Made by a program: the position numbers and the translations under genes. Below the pieces are notes generated by a model that was not told where the DNA came from, made no database searches, and saw nothing but the letters and a program-made list of their open reading frames with translations. A stretch of DNA of 58,804 nucleotides from an uncultured Alphaproteobacteria bacterium. GTDB lineage: Bacteria; Pseudomonadota; Alphaproteobacteria; HIMB59. The first letter of the stretch is position 1; each line of letters begins with the position of its first letter. Positions 23,377 through 33,727 of the stretch are shown here, piece after piece. The DNA lies in the NCBI GenBank assembly GCA_902521485.1, contig CABYRQ010000004.1, positions 1 through 58,804 of the forward strand. Direction: 5' to 3'.

Positions 23377-23453
23377 TGGTGGGCGTGACAGGATTCGAAC
23401 CTGTGACCCCTTGCGTGTCGAGCAAGTACTCTAACCAACTGAGCTACACGCCC
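23377..23453 (-). tRNA. tRNA-Val (anticodon GAC) with unusual C33
   Basis: A cloverleaf is present: acceptor GGGCGTG/CACGCCC, D arm GCTC/GAGT, anticodon stem CTTGC/GCAAG, T arm ACAGG/CCTGT, A73 and encoded CCA. The seven-base anticodon loop is TCGACAC, which gives anticodon GAC (valine) but puts C, not the near-universal U, at position 33. Shifting the stem to restore U33 breaks pairing. It sits between the PagL-like gene and murJ, all on the minus strand. Confidence 0.88.
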
Positions 23454-23505
23454 AAAATAGGGATTAATACTTTTAAATTAAATTTCAAATTAGTAAATAA
23501 AATTC

Positions 23506-25026
23506 CTAATTAAATTTTTTTAATTGTAATATTAGTTTCATTTCATTTAATTTAAGCCAATATAATAATAAAAAATATATTAATAAACCAACGAGTATTT
23601 GAATCAATAAATCTAAATAAATGTTTAGATCTAAAATTTTTTTAAATATTAATATTGAAATAACCATTATAATTGCACTAAATAAAATTTTTAAAAGTTT
23701 CTTAAAATCGAAAATTAATAATTTTTTATAAAAACTCTCAAAATTTTTTCTTAAATAGAAAATTTGAATAAATAAATTTAACCATATACTCACAGCACCT
23801 GATGTGGCTAAACCCAAAACGCCCAGAGGTTTGTATAGGAGAAAACATAGAATAAAGTTACATATAAAAGTAGGAACAGCTGCTTTAACGGGATACTCAA
23901 CTTTTTCATAAGAATAAAAAACTTGATTAAAAATTCGAGCAAGCATATATCCTGGTAATGAGAAAGAATAGATTAATAATATTTTAGACGTTATAAATAC
24001 ATCTTCATTATTGAATTCACCCCTACCAAATAATGCTGTAATAATGTCTTCACTTAAAATAAAAATGCCGAACGAGCTGGGTATAGAAAAAAGAAAACAA
24101 AATATCACTGTCTCATTAAATGCCTTAGAATTTTCATTTTCATCGGAAATATTTTTACTTAAATAAGGTAGGAGTGTAAAAGACATAGCTACTGCTATAA
24201 GAGCAAATGGTAAATCAATAATTCTATCAGCGAAGTATATTTGACTTATGGCACCCCCACCTACTAAAGACGCAAATAACAAAGAAATAAAAATATTTAG
24301 CTGAACAATTCCAGAACCTAGTAAAGAAAATAGAAATCTTCTAAAGAATTTTTTTAATTCACCAGAAAGGACTTTAATACTTTTAAATCCAATTCCCCAA
24401 AATATTTTTAACGTACCTAAATTGATAAATAAAAGTATCAATTGAGTAAAACCAGCAAGTATCATTGACCAAGCGAGTGCAAAATGGGAGTTAGATTTGA
24501 AAGAAATCAAAGCTATAATCATAAAAGAATTAAGGATTACTGACAAAAAGGATGGCAAAAAAAATTTTCCTCTCACATTCAAAACTGAACTCAAAACTGA
24601 TGATAAAGTGACAAATATTAAAAAAGGAAATGTTATAACTAATAACTGATTTGCAAATAAAAACTGGCTTTCATTTAATAAAAATCCTGGTGCTAATATT
24701 GATATGACTTGTTCACTAAAAAAAAAAACTAAAAAAGTTATAAATAAAGTAATTACAAAAAAAAAGTTGAAAACAATCCATATAAAATCATTTGATGATT
24801 TTGAATTCATCTTTTCTTGGTTAACATATAAGGGAATAAATACACTATTCATAGAACCTTCAGCAAATATTCTTCTAAATAAATTTGGTAATTTATATGC
24901 AAAAAGAAAAGCATCTGACATTAAATTTGCACCTAAATAATTTGCAAAAAGTATATCTCTAATAAATCCAGTTACACGGGATCCAAAAATATTTGATGAA
25001 ATCTTTGAAAAATTACTAATTTTCAT
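23506..25026 (-). CDS. murJ: Lipid II flippase MurJ (MviN family)
   Basis: Flips the peptidoglycan precursor lipid II across the inner membrane. The 506 residues contain about 14 membrane helices. The N-terminus shows the family segments SRVTGFIRDILFANYLGAN, SDAFLFAYKLPNLFRRIFAEG and SVFIPLY. Later helices carry GGAISQIYFADRIIDLP, also typical of MurJ. It is followed upstream on the same strand by the DsbA-like gene with a 5-bp gap. Essential in most bacteria. Confidence 0.94.
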   Translation of the reverse strand: MKISNFSKISSNIFGSRVTGFIRDILFANYLGANLMSDAFLFAYKLPNLFRRIFAEGSMNSVFIPLYVNQEKMNSKSSNDFIWIVFNFFFVITLFITFLVFFFSEQVISILAPGFLLNESQFLFANQLLVITFPFLIFVTLSSVLSSVLNVRGKFFLPSFLSVILNSFMIIALISFKSNSHFALAWSMILAGFTQLILLFINLGTLKIFWGIGFKSIKVLSGELKKFFRRFLFSLLGSGIVQLNIFISLLFASLVGGGAISQIYFADRIIDLPFALIAVAMSFTLLPYLSKNISDENENSKAFNETVIFCFLFSIPSSFGIFILSEDIITALFGRGEFNNEDVFITSKILLIYSFSLPGYMLARIFNQVFYSYEKVEYPVKAAVPTFICNFILCFLLYKPLGVLGLATSGAVSIWLNLFIQIFYLRKNFESFYKKLLIFDFKKLLKILFSAIIMVISILIFKKILDLNIYLDLLIQILVGLLIYFLLLYWLKLNEMKLILQLKKFN

Positions 25027-25031
25027 TAAGT

Positions 25032-25910
25032 TCAGGAAAATTCTTTTTCCAAAATCTCAGTAATTTTATCAGCATCGATAAAGCCTGGAATTATTTGATT
25101 TCCAATTATAGTTGCAGGTGTTCCAGTAAATTTAAATTCATCAGCATAACCTCTATGAATAGATAAAAAATCTGATACCTCTTGTGAGTCCAAATCATTC
25201 TTAAGTATGTCGAGATCAACGCCTCTTAGAAATAAGTCAGTCAAAATATCCTCCATTTTAGATTTTCTCTCAGTAGAATATAAATAATTATGAACAACCT
25301 TAAATTGACCTTGCAAAGAGGAAGCTAGTGCCAACTTAGTCAATTCCTCTGAAAAATTCCCTAAAATTGGCATTTGTATAATAACAAGTTTTAATGAATT
25401 ATCGTTTATTACATTTATTAATTCTTGATGGAATTTTTGACAATAACCACAATTATAATCAACAAATTCATAAATAACTTTTGCAGAATTTGAGTCGCCC
25501 AAGTACATAGGATGATATGCAAGATTTAAATTTTTTATACTTGAGATATTTTTTTGATTAGTTTTTTCTTGTTCTAATTTATTCTGTTCTAATTGATATT
25601 CTCTAAGAACACTTAAGATATAATCTGGATTTTCCTCTATAAATTTTTTTATATTTTGATCAAATTCCTTTTTGGTAAAATACTCATCAAAATTTACATC
25701 TTCTTTTTTTAAATAAGAGCTAAGATCTGGTTCGATAATTTGATTTGGCTCTTCTTCAAACTGTGTATTAGCAATATTTGATAGATCAAAATTACTTTTT
25801 TTTGAAAAAATGTTAAAAAAATAAAAAGTTGTAAAAACTATAATTACAAATAAAAAAATCAAAAAAATGTTTAAAATATTAAATTTCTTTTTTTTAACGT
25901 AAATTCCCAT
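25032..25910 (-). CDS. DsbA-family thiol oxidoreductase, membrane-anchored
   Basis: Likely forms or rearranges disulfides in the periplasm. One N-terminal membrane helix (about 11-33) anchors the protein. A charged linker with an EF-rich helix (about 70-120) precedes the thioredoxin fold. The active site is Cys154-Gly-Tyr-Cys157 in EFVDYNCGYCQKF and the cis-Pro loop is GTPATIIGN. The arrangement matches the Com1/BdbD-like branch. It ends 5 bp before murJ on the same strand, so the two are probably co-transcribed. Confidence 0.87.
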   Translation of the reverse strand: MGIYVKKKKFNILNIFLIFLFVIIVFTTFYFFNIFSKKSNFDLSNIANTQFEEEPNQIIEPDLSSYLKKEDVNFDEYFTKKEFDQNIKKFIEENPDYILSVLREYQLEQNKLEQEKTNQKNISSIKNLNLAYHPMYLGDSNSAKVIYEFVDYNCGYCQKFHQELINVINDNSLKLVIIQMPILGNFSEELTKLALASSLQGQFKVVHNYLYSTERKSKMEDILTDLFLRGVDLDILKNDLDSQEVSDFLSIHRGYADEFKFTGTPATIIGNQIIPGFIDADKITEILEKEFS

Positions 25911-25964
25911 AAAATAATATTTTATTTAACTATTACTGTAGTGTATATAATTTTAGCATTAAGA

Positions 25965-26582
25965 CTAATCACTTTTACATATAGAGATAAATTTACCATT
26001 TAAGCTATCTTGTCTCATTAAGCTGATATTAGAGTAATTCAAAGATTTGATTGAGTTATCAAATATTATCTCTTTTTTGATATCTGATACTGAGATATGG
26101 TGATTGTTAAACTCAAATAAATAAGGATATCCCCATATTAAATAATATTCCATCTCCAAAGAAGTTAAATTACTGAAACGCTTAATATCTTTTTGAACTT
26201 CTTGTTGGTTGAGAGTTTTTCTATATAAGTCAAAATATCTAATTATATCATTGCATAGAAAATTAAATTTTTCATTAGAATTCATTTCTAGAGCAAAAAC
26301 ATTTTTAATTTTCTTTAAACCTAGAACATTAAATTCTTCTTTATAAGATTTATTCTGATTAGATAAAAAATACTCTTGAAATGAGTTAATAAGTTCCTCT
26401 TCATTATAAAGGTGGCTTAAATAAAAAGGAGCTTTAACAGTATAATTAAGGCCATACTTAGATATTTCAAAGTTATCAAATTTTACATTATTTTTTAGAA
26501 GTAATTTCTCAACTTGATCAATAAATAATTTATTGGGTATTAAATAAATTGAGTAGCGAGGAAATTGAATATAATTATCCAT
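25965..26582 (-). CDS. DUF1045-like (2H phosphoesterase superfamily) protein, one catalytic motif degenerate
   Basis: Resembles the DUF1045/TIGR03223 family found in phosphonate operons. The family segments are recognisable: RYSIYLIP at the start, YGLNYTVKAPFYL near residue 63, IIRYFDLYRKTLNQQE, and IWGYPYLFEFNNHHISVSD. In the family, two H-x-T/S motifs form the active site. Here the first is N-Y-T (His to Asn) and the second is H-I-S. The stop region of the upstream Gate-protein gene overlaps this start by 8 bp. Whether it still cleaves phosphodiesters is unknown. Confidence 0.65.
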   Translation of the reverse strand: MDNYIQFPRYSIYLIPNKLFIDQVEKLLLKNNVKFDNFEISKYGLNYTVKAPFYLSHLYNEEELINSFQEYFLSNQNKSYKEEFNVLGLKKIKNVFALEMNSNEKFNFLCNDIIRYFDLYRKTLNQQEVQKDIKRFSNLTSLEMEYYLIWGYPYLFEFNNHHISVSDIKKEIIFDNSIKSLNYSNISLMRQDSLNGKFISICKSD

Positions 26583-27531
26583 CTGTAATTTTACTCAGTA
26601 TGAATTTTTGCATTTTTGTTTCTAATAAAACTTTCATTAAAAGAATTACTATAACGGTATAAATAAATCTAAAAAATAAAATACCAGAAATATGACTACC
26701 TAATAACATAATTAGTATTGTATCTTCAATAATGCTATGACATAAACTTAAAAAAGACAAAGACAGTAAAATATCTTTTTTTGAGATATTGTTTCTTCTA
26801 GACTCTTCTATTAAAAAACCACCTCCAAACGAAATTCCTAATGTTAAGCCTATTAAAATTATGTTAGCTACTTTCTCTGACATACCCAGATAGGACAAAG
26901 GAATTTTCAAAGTATTAATTATAAATTTCCAAATACCAATTGCTTTAAGGATATTGATTATCGATATAATAAAAAAAATTATTAAGAAAATTAGGAAAAA
27001 ATTTTGAAGTTGTGAAATAGCCCACTCTATATTTGAGACATCTTTAGTTGGAACTTGTAAGATTGAAATATTAGGTTCATTAAATAAATTATAATTGGTA
27101 AAAATTAAATTTAATATTTTTCCTGCAATTACAGCATTTACAAATCTAAAAGCTAAATTAAATACCCATGAAATTCTAGATTTTTGTGCAATAGCTACTT
27201 CAATTGGTAAACTATGTGCTATTAGTATAATTAATCCTAAAATTGTTGTTTCAGCTATTGTGTAATCAAATATTGCTTGAAGGGATGCAAAAGCAGCCAA
27301 GCCTGCATATATGTTTACTAATATAGCTGCCATCCAGACTAGACCCAATGAACCATCAATGCCAATAAAACTTGTTAATGGCTCTAAGAATTTAGCTAAA
27401 AAGGGTATTGCTCCGATAAGCTCGAGGATTCTAATAATTATGACAACGGGCAAAATAACTTTGAATAAAATCCAAAAAATTTTACTAGTTTCTTGAAATA
27501 TATTTACTAGTATTTTTTTAGAATTTTCCAT
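26575..27531 (-). CDS. Nucleoside-recognition (Gate) domain membrane protein
   Basis: Polytopic inner-membrane protein of about eight helices with two Gate-like halves. The first is VNIYAGLAAFASLQAIFDYT...AHSLPIEVAIAQKSR; the second is GLTLGISFGGGFLIEES...LCHSIIEDTILIMLLG. Gate domains occur in nucleoside transporters, FeoB and the spore maturation proteins SpmA/B. The substrate here is not evident. It is encoded directly upstream of the DUF1045-like gene with an 8-bp overlap, and diverges from the M23 peptidase gene across 42 bp. Confidence 0.72.
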   Translation of the reverse strand: MENSKKILVNIFQETSKIFWILFKVILPVVIIIRILELIGAIPFLAKFLEPLTSFIGIDGSLGLVWMAAILVNIYAGLAAFASLQAIFDYTIAETTILGLIILIAHSLPIEVAIAQKSRISWVFNLAFRFVNAVIAGKILNLIFTNYNLFNEPNISILQVPTKDVSNIEWAISQLQNFFLIFLIIFFIISIINILKAIGIWKFIINTLKIPLSYLGMSEKVANIILIGLTLGISFGGGFLIEESRRNNISKKDILLSLSFLSLCHSIIEDTILIMLLGSHISGILFFRFIYTVIVILLMKVLLETKMQKFILSKITDG

Positions 27532-27573
27532 TATGATAACAATCGATTATTTTACTTCTTTATAAAGAAATAA

Positions 27574-29043
27574 ATGGCAAGGACAAATAGTTTTACAATA
27601 AAAGCTTCACTAACAACTTTATTAGTTTTAATTAGCTTTTTTTGCTTTTATATAAGCTACTCTGATTTTGTAAAAATAAACAATGAATATGCTTACATTT
27701 ATGATGATGTAGATATTAACTATTTTGATAAAAAAAATTTTCAAAAATATTATGATGTTATAAGCATTGAAAGTCTAGACGACCCAATATTTGACTTAGA
27801 AAAATCAAAAAATTATTTTGAAAATATAACACTTGAAAATTTATCAAATATTTTTGATAAAGACTTAACCAAAAAAGAAGATAAAATTAATCTAAAAACA
27901 TTAGATGACTCCATACCAATTGAAAATAAAATACATGAGCAATTAAATGATAATTTCGATGAAATCATAGTCTCCAAGGGAGATAGTTTTGCAAAAGTTT
28001 TAAAAAAAGGAGGTCTAAAAGGTAGAGATATAGATTTAGTAATACTTAACGGAAAAGAATATTATGATTTTTCTAAATTATATATTGGGGATACTGTAAA
28101 AATATTTAGTGAATATGATGCTGAGGGTTTAAATACTTTTAACCTAATTTATAAATATTCTGAGACTAAAGAATTAATCATATCTTACCTAAACGATAAT
28201 TTTATTTATGAAATTAATGAAATCCCCTTGAGTTCCAAAGAAATTTTTGTAACTGGGAAAATTAAAACGAGTTTATATAAAGCCATGAAAGATCAGGGGT
28301 TATCTGAAATAGTAATTAATGAAATTATCAGGATTTACAGTTTTGATGTTGATTTTCAGAGAGATATTTATGAGGGTGATAATTTTGAAATGTTGTTTGT
28401 CAAAAAGGTAAACAATAATGGTAAGACAATTCAAATCGAAGATCCAAAATACTTAATGCTTTCATCAAGAGGCACTCCATTAATTTACTATCTTTATGAC
28501 AATGGAGAATTCAGCGAATATTTTGACGAAAAAGGTAAAGGAATGACAAAAAGCTTAATGAAAACTCCAATCAATGGTGCAAGGCTTAGTTCCAGTTATG
28601 GTATGAGAAAACATCCTATCTCCGGTTATAATAAAATGCATAAAGGAGTAGATTTTGCTGCTCCAACAGGAACTCCAATTTTTGCTGCTGGAAATGGTAT
28701 TGTAGAGTACGTAGGTAGAAATGGAGGATATGGAAAATATATTAGAATTCGTCACGATAGTACTTATAAAACAGCTTATGCACATCTTAATGGTTATAAA
28801 AAAGGAATATCAAGTGGTGTAAGAGTTAAGCAAGGTGATGTTATTGGTTATGTAGGCTCAACAGGAAAATCAACTGGACCTCATTTACATTATGAAATTA
28901 TTGTTAATGGAAAACAAATAAACCCAGCTACACTTAAATTACCTTCAGGAAGGAAACTTAACGAACAACAACTAAATGAATTTCAAATATTAGTTTCTAA
29001 AATAGATGAAGAAGTTAATATTTATAAAAATAAAATAAATTAA
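27574..29043 (+). CDS. M23 family murein DD-endopeptidase (MepM-like)
   Basis: Cleaves peptide cross-links in peptidoglycan. An N-terminal membrane anchor lies near residues 10-28, followed by an acidic low-complexity stretch. An OapA/LysM-like region comes next (DSFAKVLKKGGL; LYKAMKDQGLSE), then the zinc peptidase domain. Zinc and catalytic residues are seen in HKGVDFAAPTGTPIFA (His and Asp near residue 355-360), in YAHLNGY, and in PHLHYEI (near 437). The 489-residue length is typical. Its 3' end overlaps the convergent DUF4167 gene by 4 bp. Confidence 0.92.
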   Translation: MARTNSFTIKASLTTLLVLISFFCFYISYSDFVKINNEYAYIYDDVDINYFDKKNFQKYYDVISIESLDDPIFDLEKSKNYFENITLENLSNIFDKDLTKKEDKINLKTLDDSIPIENKIHEQLNDNFDEIIVSKGDSFAKVLKKGGLKGRDIDLVILNGKEYYDFSKLYIGDTVKIFSEYDAEGLNTFNLIYKYSETKELIISYLNDNFIYEINEIPLSSKEIFVTGKIKTSLYKAMKDQGLSEIVINEIIRIYSFDVDFQRDIYEGDNFEMLFVKKVNNNGKTIQIEDPKYLMLSSRGTPLIYYLYDNGEFSEYFDEKGKGMTKSLMKTPINGARLSSSYGMRKHPISGYNKMHKGVDFAAPTGTPIFAAGNGIVEYVGRNGGYGKYIRIRHDSTYKTAYAHLNGYKKGISSGVRVKQGDVIGYVGSTGKSTGPHLHYEIIVNGKQINPATLKLPSGRKLNEQQLNEFQILVSKIDEEVNIYKNKIN

Positions 29044-29429
29044 GCTAACTGACTAGCTAAGTCATCAAAATCAGAGGTTGAGTTACGTTCTGACTTATTG
29101 TCTTTATTCAAATCGCTGTCGTTATTTTCAGATTTGTCTTTACTAATAATTTTTCTAGCAACAAAACCTCTATTTAAATTGTCTGTTTGTCTAAAATAGT
29201 GCTCAGCGTGTTGAAGGTAAAACTGCTCTAATACGTCGTCACCTTGTCCCTTAGCATCTTTTGCTTTGTTAAGATAATCGTTATATTGATCTTTTGGATT
29301 TTTTCCATTTCTTTTAAATCCGTTCGAATTTCCATTAGCTTGTAGATATGGAGAGTCTGCAACACCAGATCTAGAGGAGTTTATTTTCCTTTGACCGCCA
29401 TAAGGCTTTCTTTTTACAAAATTTTTCAT
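29040..29429 (-). CDS. DUF4167 domain protein
   Basis: Small alphaproteobacterial protein of unknown function. The basic, glycine- and asparagine-rich N-terminus (KRKPYGGQRK) and the conserved helical block DQYNDYLNKAKDAKGQGDDV followed by QHAEHYFR match DUF4167. Only 129 residues are present; many homologues have a long disordered tail, here reduced to a short acidic Asp/Asn/Ser stretch. It is the last gene of the hisS-prfA-prmC cluster, its usual place. An RNA- or ribosome-related role is inferred from basic composition and context. Confidence 0.85.
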   Translation of the reverse strand: MKNFVKRKPYGGQRKINSSRSGVADSPYLQANGNSNGFKRNGKNPKDQYNDYLNKAKDAKGQGDDVLEQFYLQHAEHYFRQTDNLNRGFVARKIISKDKSENNDSDLNKDNKSERNSTSDFDDLASQLA

Positions 29430-29466
29430 TAATTTTTTATCAATTATCTCTAAAAAAGCCCATCAA

Positions 29467-30333
29467 TTAAGTAGTAGGGAATTTTATCTTTATCAGTCTG
29501 TCTAAATTAAGATAATCGGTTTTCTTATAAACTATTTTTACACCTTTTTCTAATAATAATTTATACATGTTTTTATTGATAATTGGATCAATTTCAAAAT
29601 AAACAACCCCTTTAAACTTTACATTAATTAAAAAATTAATAATTTTAACATAATAATCCATGCCTGATTTTCCACCATCAAGTGAAATTCTTGGATCATG
29701 TAAAGTCTCTTTATTTAAATTTAAATAATTTCTTGTAGGTATATATGGTGGGTTACAAACAATAAAATCTATATATTTCAGTCTATTTATTGGATAATTT
29801 TTAAATAAATTTGAGTGGAATATTTTTGTTTTTTGTTGCTGTTTAAATTTTATTATATTTTTTTTGCAAGCAGTAAGAGCATGTTTGGAAACATCTATAA
29901 AATCACAAAATGCGTTATCTAGCTCATCTATAATTGAAATTCCGAGGCACCCAGTCCCACAACACAAATCAAGCAACTTCAATTGTTTTTGATATTTATT
30001 TTTTTTACAATCAATTAATATTTGTTCAACTAATATTTCAGAGTCAGCTCTTGGATCTAAAGTGTAATCATCCGTATAGAAAATTTTTTTCCAAAAACCT
30101 TTTTCATTGATTATTTTTGCTAATGGCTTTCCTTTTACTCTTTCATTTAGGATCTTATTAATTAATTCTTGATCAACTTCACTATTTTTAATATCTAAAT
30201 TATTTTCACTATTAGATGAATAAGAAATCATTATTTGGGACTCTTGCTCTGCTTGAGATCCAGTAATTGATTTTAAATTTTCAAGTAATATTTTTTTTAT
30301 ATCTAATTTACTTAAATAATTATTAATTAGCAT
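29467..30333 (-). CDS. prmC: Peptide chain release factor N5-glutamine methyltransferase
   Basis: Methylates the glutamine of the GGQ motif in release factors. The 288 residues show the helical N-terminal domain, the SAM-binding motif [14 protein letters not shown] and the catalytic NPPYIP. The substrate-binding [16 protein letters not shown] is also visible. In motif I, DLGCGSG is DLCCGTG here, a mild change. It overlaps prfA, its substrate's gene, by 11 bp, so enzyme and substrate are co-translated. Confidence 0.95.
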   Translation of the reverse strand: MLINNYLSKLDIKKILLENLKSITGSQAEQESQIMISYSSNSENNLDIKNSEVDQELINKILNERVKGKPLAKIINEKGFWKKIFYTDDYTLDPRADSEILVEQILIDCKKNKYQKQLKLLDLCCGTGCLGISIIDELDNAFCDFIDVSKHALTACKKNIIKFKQQQKTKIFHSNLFKNYPINRLKYIDFIVCNPPYIPTRNYLNLNKETLHDPRISLDGGKSGMDYYVKIINFLINVKFKGVVYFEIDPIINKNMYKLLLEKGVKIVYKKTDYLNLDRLIKIKFPTT

Positions 30334-31402
30334 TAAGTTGACTTAATTTTTCGGCTTGTTCACTGGCTGACAAAGCTGATATCATTTCATCTAATGCCTC
30401 GCCAGTTAAAAACTGGTCTAATTTATAGAGCGTTAAGTTAATTCTATGATCTGATACTCTGCCCTGTGGAAAATTATATGTTCTAATTCTTTCAGATCTA
30501 TCTCCTGAACCAACTTGATTTTTTCTATTGGATGAAACCTCTTCTTGTTTCTTAATTCTTTCAACTTCATATAACCTAGATCGTAGAATTTTTAGTGCTT
30601 TAGCTTTATTTTTATGTTGAGATCTTTCGTCTTGTTGAGTTACTACTATGTTTGTAGGTAAATGTGTAATTCTTACAGCGCTGTCTGTTGTATTTACAGA
30701 TTGGCCTCCCGCCCCTCCTGATCTATAAACGTCTATTCTTAAATCAGTATCTTTTATCTCTAAGTCAACATCCTCTGCTTCTGGCAAAACAGCAACAGTT
30801 GCAGCCGAGGTGTGAATCCTGCCCCCAGACTCAGTTTCTGGTATGCGTTGAACTCTGTGGACACCAGATTCATTTTTTAAAAATTTAAATACACCATCTC
30901 CTTTAATTTCTATTATTGCTTCTTTTATACCCTTCAATCCTGTCTCGCTCTTCTCCATTGGCTGAAACTTCCAACTTTTTAATGAGGAATATCGCTCATA
31001 CATTCTATATAAATCTCCAGCAAATAATGCAGCCTCATCTCCTCCGGTACCAGCCCTTATTTCTAATATTACATTTTTATCATCAGCCTCATCTTTAGGC
31101 AGTAGAGCAATTAGTAATTCTTTATTTTTCATTTCTAAATCTTTTTCATAAATAGGTAATTCTTGTTTTGCTAAATTTCGGAGCTCTTCATCGCTTTCAT
31201 TTTCAAGTATTTCTTTATAGCCTTTGATTTCCTTATCTAAATTTTTTATGGTGTCAGATAGAGCAATAATTGGCTCCAATTTTGATAAATCTTTATTTAT
31301 TTGAATAATTTCCTCATTTTTTAGGTTTTGAGAATTTAAAAGTCTCTCATTTAATTGATTAAATTTATTTTTTAAATCAATGATTTGTTTATCTAATTTC
31401 AT
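30323..31402 (-). CDS. prfA: Peptide chain release factor 1
   Basis: Terminates translation at UAA and UAG. The GGQ motif is in [20 protein letters not shown], and the codon-recognition tripeptide is PET in [20 protein letters not shown], where E. coli RF1 has PAT. I chose the ATG at 31402, giving 359 residues; a TTG at 31429 would add nine and deepen the overlap with hisS from 14 to 41 bp. The product matches RF1, not RF2. It is followed by prmC. Confidence 0.96.
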   Translation of the reverse strand: MKLDKQIIDLKNKFNQLNERLLNSQNLKNEEIIQINKDLSKLEPIIALSDTIKNLDKEIKGYKEILENESDEELRNLAKQELPIYEKDLEMKNKELLIALLPKDEADDKNVILEIRAGTGGDEAALFAGDLYRMYERYSSLKSWKFQPMEKSETGLKGIKEAIIEIKGDGVFKFLKNESGVHRVQRIPETESGGRIHTSAATVAVLPEAEDVDLEIKDTDLRIDVYRSGGAGGQSVNTTDSAVRITHLPTNIVVTQQDERSQHKNKAKALKILRSRLYEVERIKKQEEVSSNRKNQVGSGDRSERIRTYNFPQGRVSDHRINLTLYKLDQFLTGEALDEMISALSASEQAEKLSQLNAN

Positions 31403-32636
31403 TTTTAAGCTCGAATTTGGAAATTTCAAAAGATTTTTGATTTTTATTTTTTAAATCTTTTAAAATAATTTTTTTATTTTTGAACTCTTCTTCACCAATA
31501 AGAAGAATAAAACTGAAATTGTTTTTATCTGCATAACTAAAAAGTTTTTTTATATTTTTACTAACTCTAACTTCATGATTATATCTTAAACTGTAAATTT
31601 GTTTTAAAATTCTATTATTATTTAAATATGACTCATCTTGGACAGCAAATAATATCTTTTTATCTGATTCTGACTTTTCATCTTTTAAAGATATCAAATC
31701 CATTAATCTTTCTATACCAGCTGCCCAGCCAACCCCTGGTATGTCTCTAGAAGAAATCATACTAATTAAGTTGTCATACCTACCGCCAGCTAATATTGCA
31801 TTTTGTCTTTTATCTTCATTTGTTTGAAACTCAAAAGCCGTATGTGAATAATAATCTAATCCTCTAACTAATTTTGGGTCTTCAAAAAATTTAATTTTAT
31901 TATCGTTTAAAAGTTTTTTAACTTGATTGAAATAATTTTTGCTCTCTTCAGATAAGTGTTCACTAATTTTTGGAGCATTTACTAATATTTCAGAGTCTTT
32001 TGGATCTTTACTATCCAAAATTCTAAGTGGATTTTTATCCAATCTAGATTGTGAGATTTCTGATAACTGTATTTTAAATTCAGTTAAATATTTTTTTAAT
32101 TCATAAGCATATTTGATTTGATCCTCTTTTGACCCTAAAGAATTTATTAATAACCTATGTTTATTTTCTTTAATTCCAAGGTCATCAAATAATAACTTTG
32201 CGATTAGAATTAATTCAAAATCTACATAGGGACTTTTTTCACCAATAGACTCAATATTTATTTGATGAAACTGTCTATATCTACCTTTTTGGGGTCTTTC
32301 TCTTCTAAACATTGGGCCGTGAGTAATTAATTTAAGTAAGCCCGATTGATAGTTTGAAGCAGCAAACCTAGCTAGACTGCTTGTGGCCTCAGGTCTTAAA
32401 CAAATATACGCTTCTCCTTTATCTAAAAATGAATACATCTCTTTAGAGACAATATCGGTTTGCTCGCCTACGGTCCTAGAGAATAAATCTTGTTGTTCCA
32501 AAATAGGAGTTTGTATAGATTTAAAATTGAAATTCCTACAGATTGAATAAAATTTTTCAATAATAAATTCAAACTTCTCCATTTCAGCTCCATGAATATC
32601 ATGTGTGCCTTTTACTAAACTAATATTTCTTTTCAT
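31389..32636 (-). CDS. hisS: Histidyl-tRNA synthetase
   Basis: Charges tRNA-His. Class II motifs are intact: motif 1 [10 protein letters not shown] with QTPILE, motif 2 [17 protein letters not shown], the histidine-binding [23 protein letters not shown] and motif 3 [10 protein letters not shown]. The motif 2 loop is the canonical bacterial type rather than the derived form reported for many Alphaproteobacteria whose tRNA-His lacks G-1. The 415-residue length is normal. It starts 4 bp inside the end of ispG. Confidence 0.96.
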   Translation of the reverse strand: MKRNISLVKGTHDIHGAEMEKFEFIIEKFYSICRNFNFKSIQTPILEQQDLFSRTVGEQTDIVSKEMYSFLDKGEAYICLRPEATSSLARFAASNYQSGLLKLITHGPMFRRERPQKGRYRQFHQINIESIGEKSPYVDFELILIAKLLFDDLGIKENKHRLLINSLGSKEDQIKYAYELKKYLTEFKIQLSEISQSRLDKNPLRILDSKDPKDSEILVNAPKISEHLSEESKNYFNQVKKLLNDNKIKFFEDPKLVRGLDYYSHTAFEFQTNEDKRQNAILAGGRYDNLISMISSRDIPGVGWAAGIERLMDLISLKDEKSESDKKILFAVQDESYLNNNRILKQIYSLRYNHEVRVSKNIKKLFSYADKNNFSFILLIGEEEFKNKKIILKDLKNKNQKSFEISKFELKNEIR

Positions 32637-33727
32637 TTTAAATGATGAATCTGATAAACTTTATTTTCTATAGTTTTAACTAAGTACTCAACTAAATCTT
32701 CGTCTTGTATTCTATGGCTCTTTTCTCCATCGACGTATACCATATGTGTGTTATTTCCACCACCTGTTATGCCTATGTTAGTCATTGTAGCTTCACCTGG
32801 CCCATTAACAACACATCCTATAATTGAAACTGTTATAGGTTTTTTAATGTGAGAAAGTTTTTTCTCAACATTTTTTACTGTCTCAATAACATCAAATTGC
32901 TGTCTTGCGCAAGATGGGCAAGATATTATTGTTACACCATAATCTCTTAAATTTAGTGATTTTAACATTTCAAACCCTACTTTGACCTCTTGAGTTGGAT
33001 GGTCTGAAAGTGAAACTCTCACTGTATCGCCAATACCATCATAAAGAAGCAATCCAAGACCTATAGAAGATTTTATTGATCCACTAAAATAACTGCCTGC
33101 CTCAGTAATACCTAAATGAAGAGGATAATCACAAAAATTAGATAACTTTCTGTATGACTCTACTGCTGTAAAAACATTAGAAGCTTTAACACTAATTTTA
33201 AAATTATCAAAATTTAGATCCTCTAAAAGTTTTATATTTAGCTTAGCACTTTCAAATAATGCCTCAGAGGTTGGGCTTTTATATTTTTCTAATATTGATT
33301 TTTCTAAACTTCCAGCATTAACACCTATTCTTATAGGTATTTTGTTCTGCTTGGCAGCTTCAACAACCTCTTTTACTTTTTCCTTAGAGCCAATATTACC
33401 TGGATTTATTCGAAGACAATGTGCTCCATTTTCTGCAGCCTCAAGTGCTCTTTTATAATGAAAGTGAATATCAGCGACTAAGGGTATCTTTATTTCAGGA
33501 ATTATTTTTTTTAATGCTTTTGATGATTTTTCATCAGGAACTGAAACTCTGACTATATCGCATCCCTCTTGTTCAATAAGAGATATCTGCTCAAGCGTTG
33601 CATCAATGTCATGTGTAAGGGTATTTGTCATTGTCTGAACCGTAATTGGAGAATCTCCACCGACAAAAATATTTCCAATTTGAATTTTTTTTGTTTTTTT
33701 TCTATTTATTGAATGAGAGTATTTCAT
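32633..33727 (-). CDS. ispG: 4-hydroxy-3-methylbut-2-enyl diphosphate synthase
   Basis: Fe-S enzyme of the MEP isoprenoid pathway. The TIM-barrel start is [18 protein letters not shown]. The [4Fe-4S] cysteines are seen in [14 protein letters not shown] and in [12 protein letters not shown]. The 364-residue length fits the short bacterial form. It overlaps the rodZ-like gene upstream and hisS downstream by 4 bp each, within the lysC-to-DUF4167 cluster. Confidence 0.96.
   Translation of the reverse strand: MKYSHSINRKKTKKIQIGNIFVGGDSPITVQTMTNTLTHDIDATLEQISLIEQEGCDIVRVSVPDEKSSKALKKIIPEIKIPLVADIHFHYKRALEAAENGAHCLRINPGNIGSKEKVKEVVEAAKQNKIPIRIGVNAGSLEKSILEKYKSPTSEALFESAKLNIKLLEDLNFDNFKISVKASNVFTAVESYRKLSNFCDYPLHLGITEAGSYFSGSIKSSIGLGLLLYDGIGDTVRVSLSDHPTQEVKVGFEMLKSLNLRDYGVTIISCPSCARQQFDVIETVKNVEKKLSHIKKPITVSIIGCVVNGPGEATMTNIGITGGGNNTHMVYVDGEKSHRIQDEDLVEYLVKTIENKVYQIHHLK

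Noticed and set aside
31389..31429. TTG at 31429 as the prfA start
   Set aside because: The ATG at 31402 gives a normal RF1 N-terminus and a smaller overlap with hisS.
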